DNA of 64,000 nucleotides from Sphingomonas sp. QA11 (GTDB lineage: Bacteria > Pseudomonadota > Alphaproteobacteria > Sphingomonadales > Sphingomonadaceae): contig NZ_CP098774.1 in the NCBI RefSeq assembly GCF_028473665.1, forward strand, positions 1,426,001 through 1,490,000. Reading direction: 5' to 3'. Positions 63,823 to 64,000 of this stretch are shown in pieces. Each line of letters starts with the position of its first letter. Position 1 is the first letter of the stretch. The translations under genes and the position numbers were made by a program. Below the pieces are notes generated by a model, which worked only from the letters and a program-made list of their open reading frames with translations, made no database searches and was not told where the DNA came from.

Positions 63823-64000
63823 GCCTTTTCATCCGGCTTGTCGATGGGCAATCCCAGGACGTGTTCCGCGCAATCGGTACGCAGGAAAGCAACCACTTCC
63901 TTGCCCGAGGTCAGACGCTTCGCGATCGGTACGACCTGCTCACCGAGCAACATGCCGAGCAGGCCGAGAAGTGCAATCGCGGGAGGCGCGGGCGACTTGA
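63819..64000 (-). CDS. XapX (DUF1427) domain protein, partial at window edge
   Basis: Sixty codons of the C-terminal part are visible. KSPAPPAIALLGLLGMLLGEQ matches the core of XapX proteins (small two-helix membrane proteins), followed by an extra tail of about 35 residues (RTDCAEHVLGLPIDKPD). The 5' end lies beyond the right edge. Its stop overlaps the amidohydrolase start, so it is the first visible gene of the minus-strand operon. Function of the family unknown. Confidence 0.7.
   Translation of the reverse strand, partial: KSPAPPAIALLGLLGMLLGEQVVPIAKRLTSGKEVVAFLRTDCAEHVLGLPIDKPDEKA

Overview
The window looks like a catabolic, mobile-element-scarred stretch of a high-GC alphaproteobacterium, most likely a sphingomonad (Sphingomonas/Sphingobium/Novosphingobium type). 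This is inferred from two large TonB-dependent receptors placed directly in front of catabolic genes, an alginate-export-type porin, many FAH-fold hydrolases, and tight operons with ATGA/GTGA overlaps. No rRNA, tRNA, CRISPR array or replication origin was seen.

Layout. (1) 1-6.3 kb, minus strand: a seven-gene operon with the content expected of the aerobic CoA-dependent 2-aminobenzoate (anthranilate) route. It has a fused flavin monooxygenase/Old-Yellow-Enzyme reductase, an SDR, a MarR regulator, an enoyl-CoA hydratase, an acyl-CoA dehydrogenase, a hotdog thioesterase and a RidA deaminase; the CoA ligase would lie beyond the left edge. (2) 6.5-12.5 kb: a TetR regulator divergent from a TonB receptor, a secreted metal amidohydrolase and a serine-beta-lactamase-fold hydrolase. 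(3) 12.5-21.6 kb: an accessory island. It contains a frameshifted IS200/IS605 element, a gene cut by an IS3 element (whose first bases supply its stop codon), a three-gene cassette of unknown function whose last product carries a PIN-nuclease-like N-terminus, and an intact IS256 element with 8-bp target duplications.

(4) 21.9-26.5 kb, minus strand: acetamidase/formamidase-like protein, aromatic-acid MFS carrier, GlcG-like protein, FAH-family hydrolase, diheme cytochrome c. (5) 26.7-39 kb: GST and AraC regulator, then a TonB receptor leading a gentisate-type ring-cleavage operon (flavin hydroxylase, alpha/beta hydrolase, gentisate dioxygenase, fumarylpyruvate hydrolase, maleylpyruvate isomerase, a second FAH protein, GntR regulator, SBF-type transporter). 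(6) 39-44.3 kb: a lower-density region with a hydrolase, an unknown protein, a broken membrane-protein gene, an AI-2E-family transporter and an IS5 remnant. (7) 44.3-52.3 kb: a second catabolic block (ThDP enzyme, DUF1330 protein, hydrolase, MFS carrier, class II aldolase, aldehyde dehydrogenase, DoxX protein, second AraC regulator).

(8) 52.4-54.8 kb: a hydrolase and a homogentisate locus in which homogentisate dioxygenase appears to have been deleted internally to a 42-codon scar while fumarylacetoacetase remains intact. (9) 54.9-58.3 kb: a large propeller-type histidine kinase and a small GNAT protein. (10) 58.3-64 kb, minus strand: an operon of XapX-like protein (cut by the window edge), amidohydrolase, VOC protein, DoxX protein, DUF1275 membrane protein and porin.

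How the parts fit: TonB receptors and a porin bring substrates across the outer membrane, MFS/SBF carriers move organic acids across the inner membrane, and the enzymes send aromatic acids through CoA-thioester and gentisate routes. The two AraC regulators are close paralogues. A shared element (TTTGCATGCAGAA or its TTTGCATG core) occurs near the TonB receptor of block 5, between the MFS and aldolase genes of block 7, and in front of the second AraC gene, so blocks 5 and 7 may form one regulon. The least explained object is the three-gene cassette at 15.6-19.9 kb.
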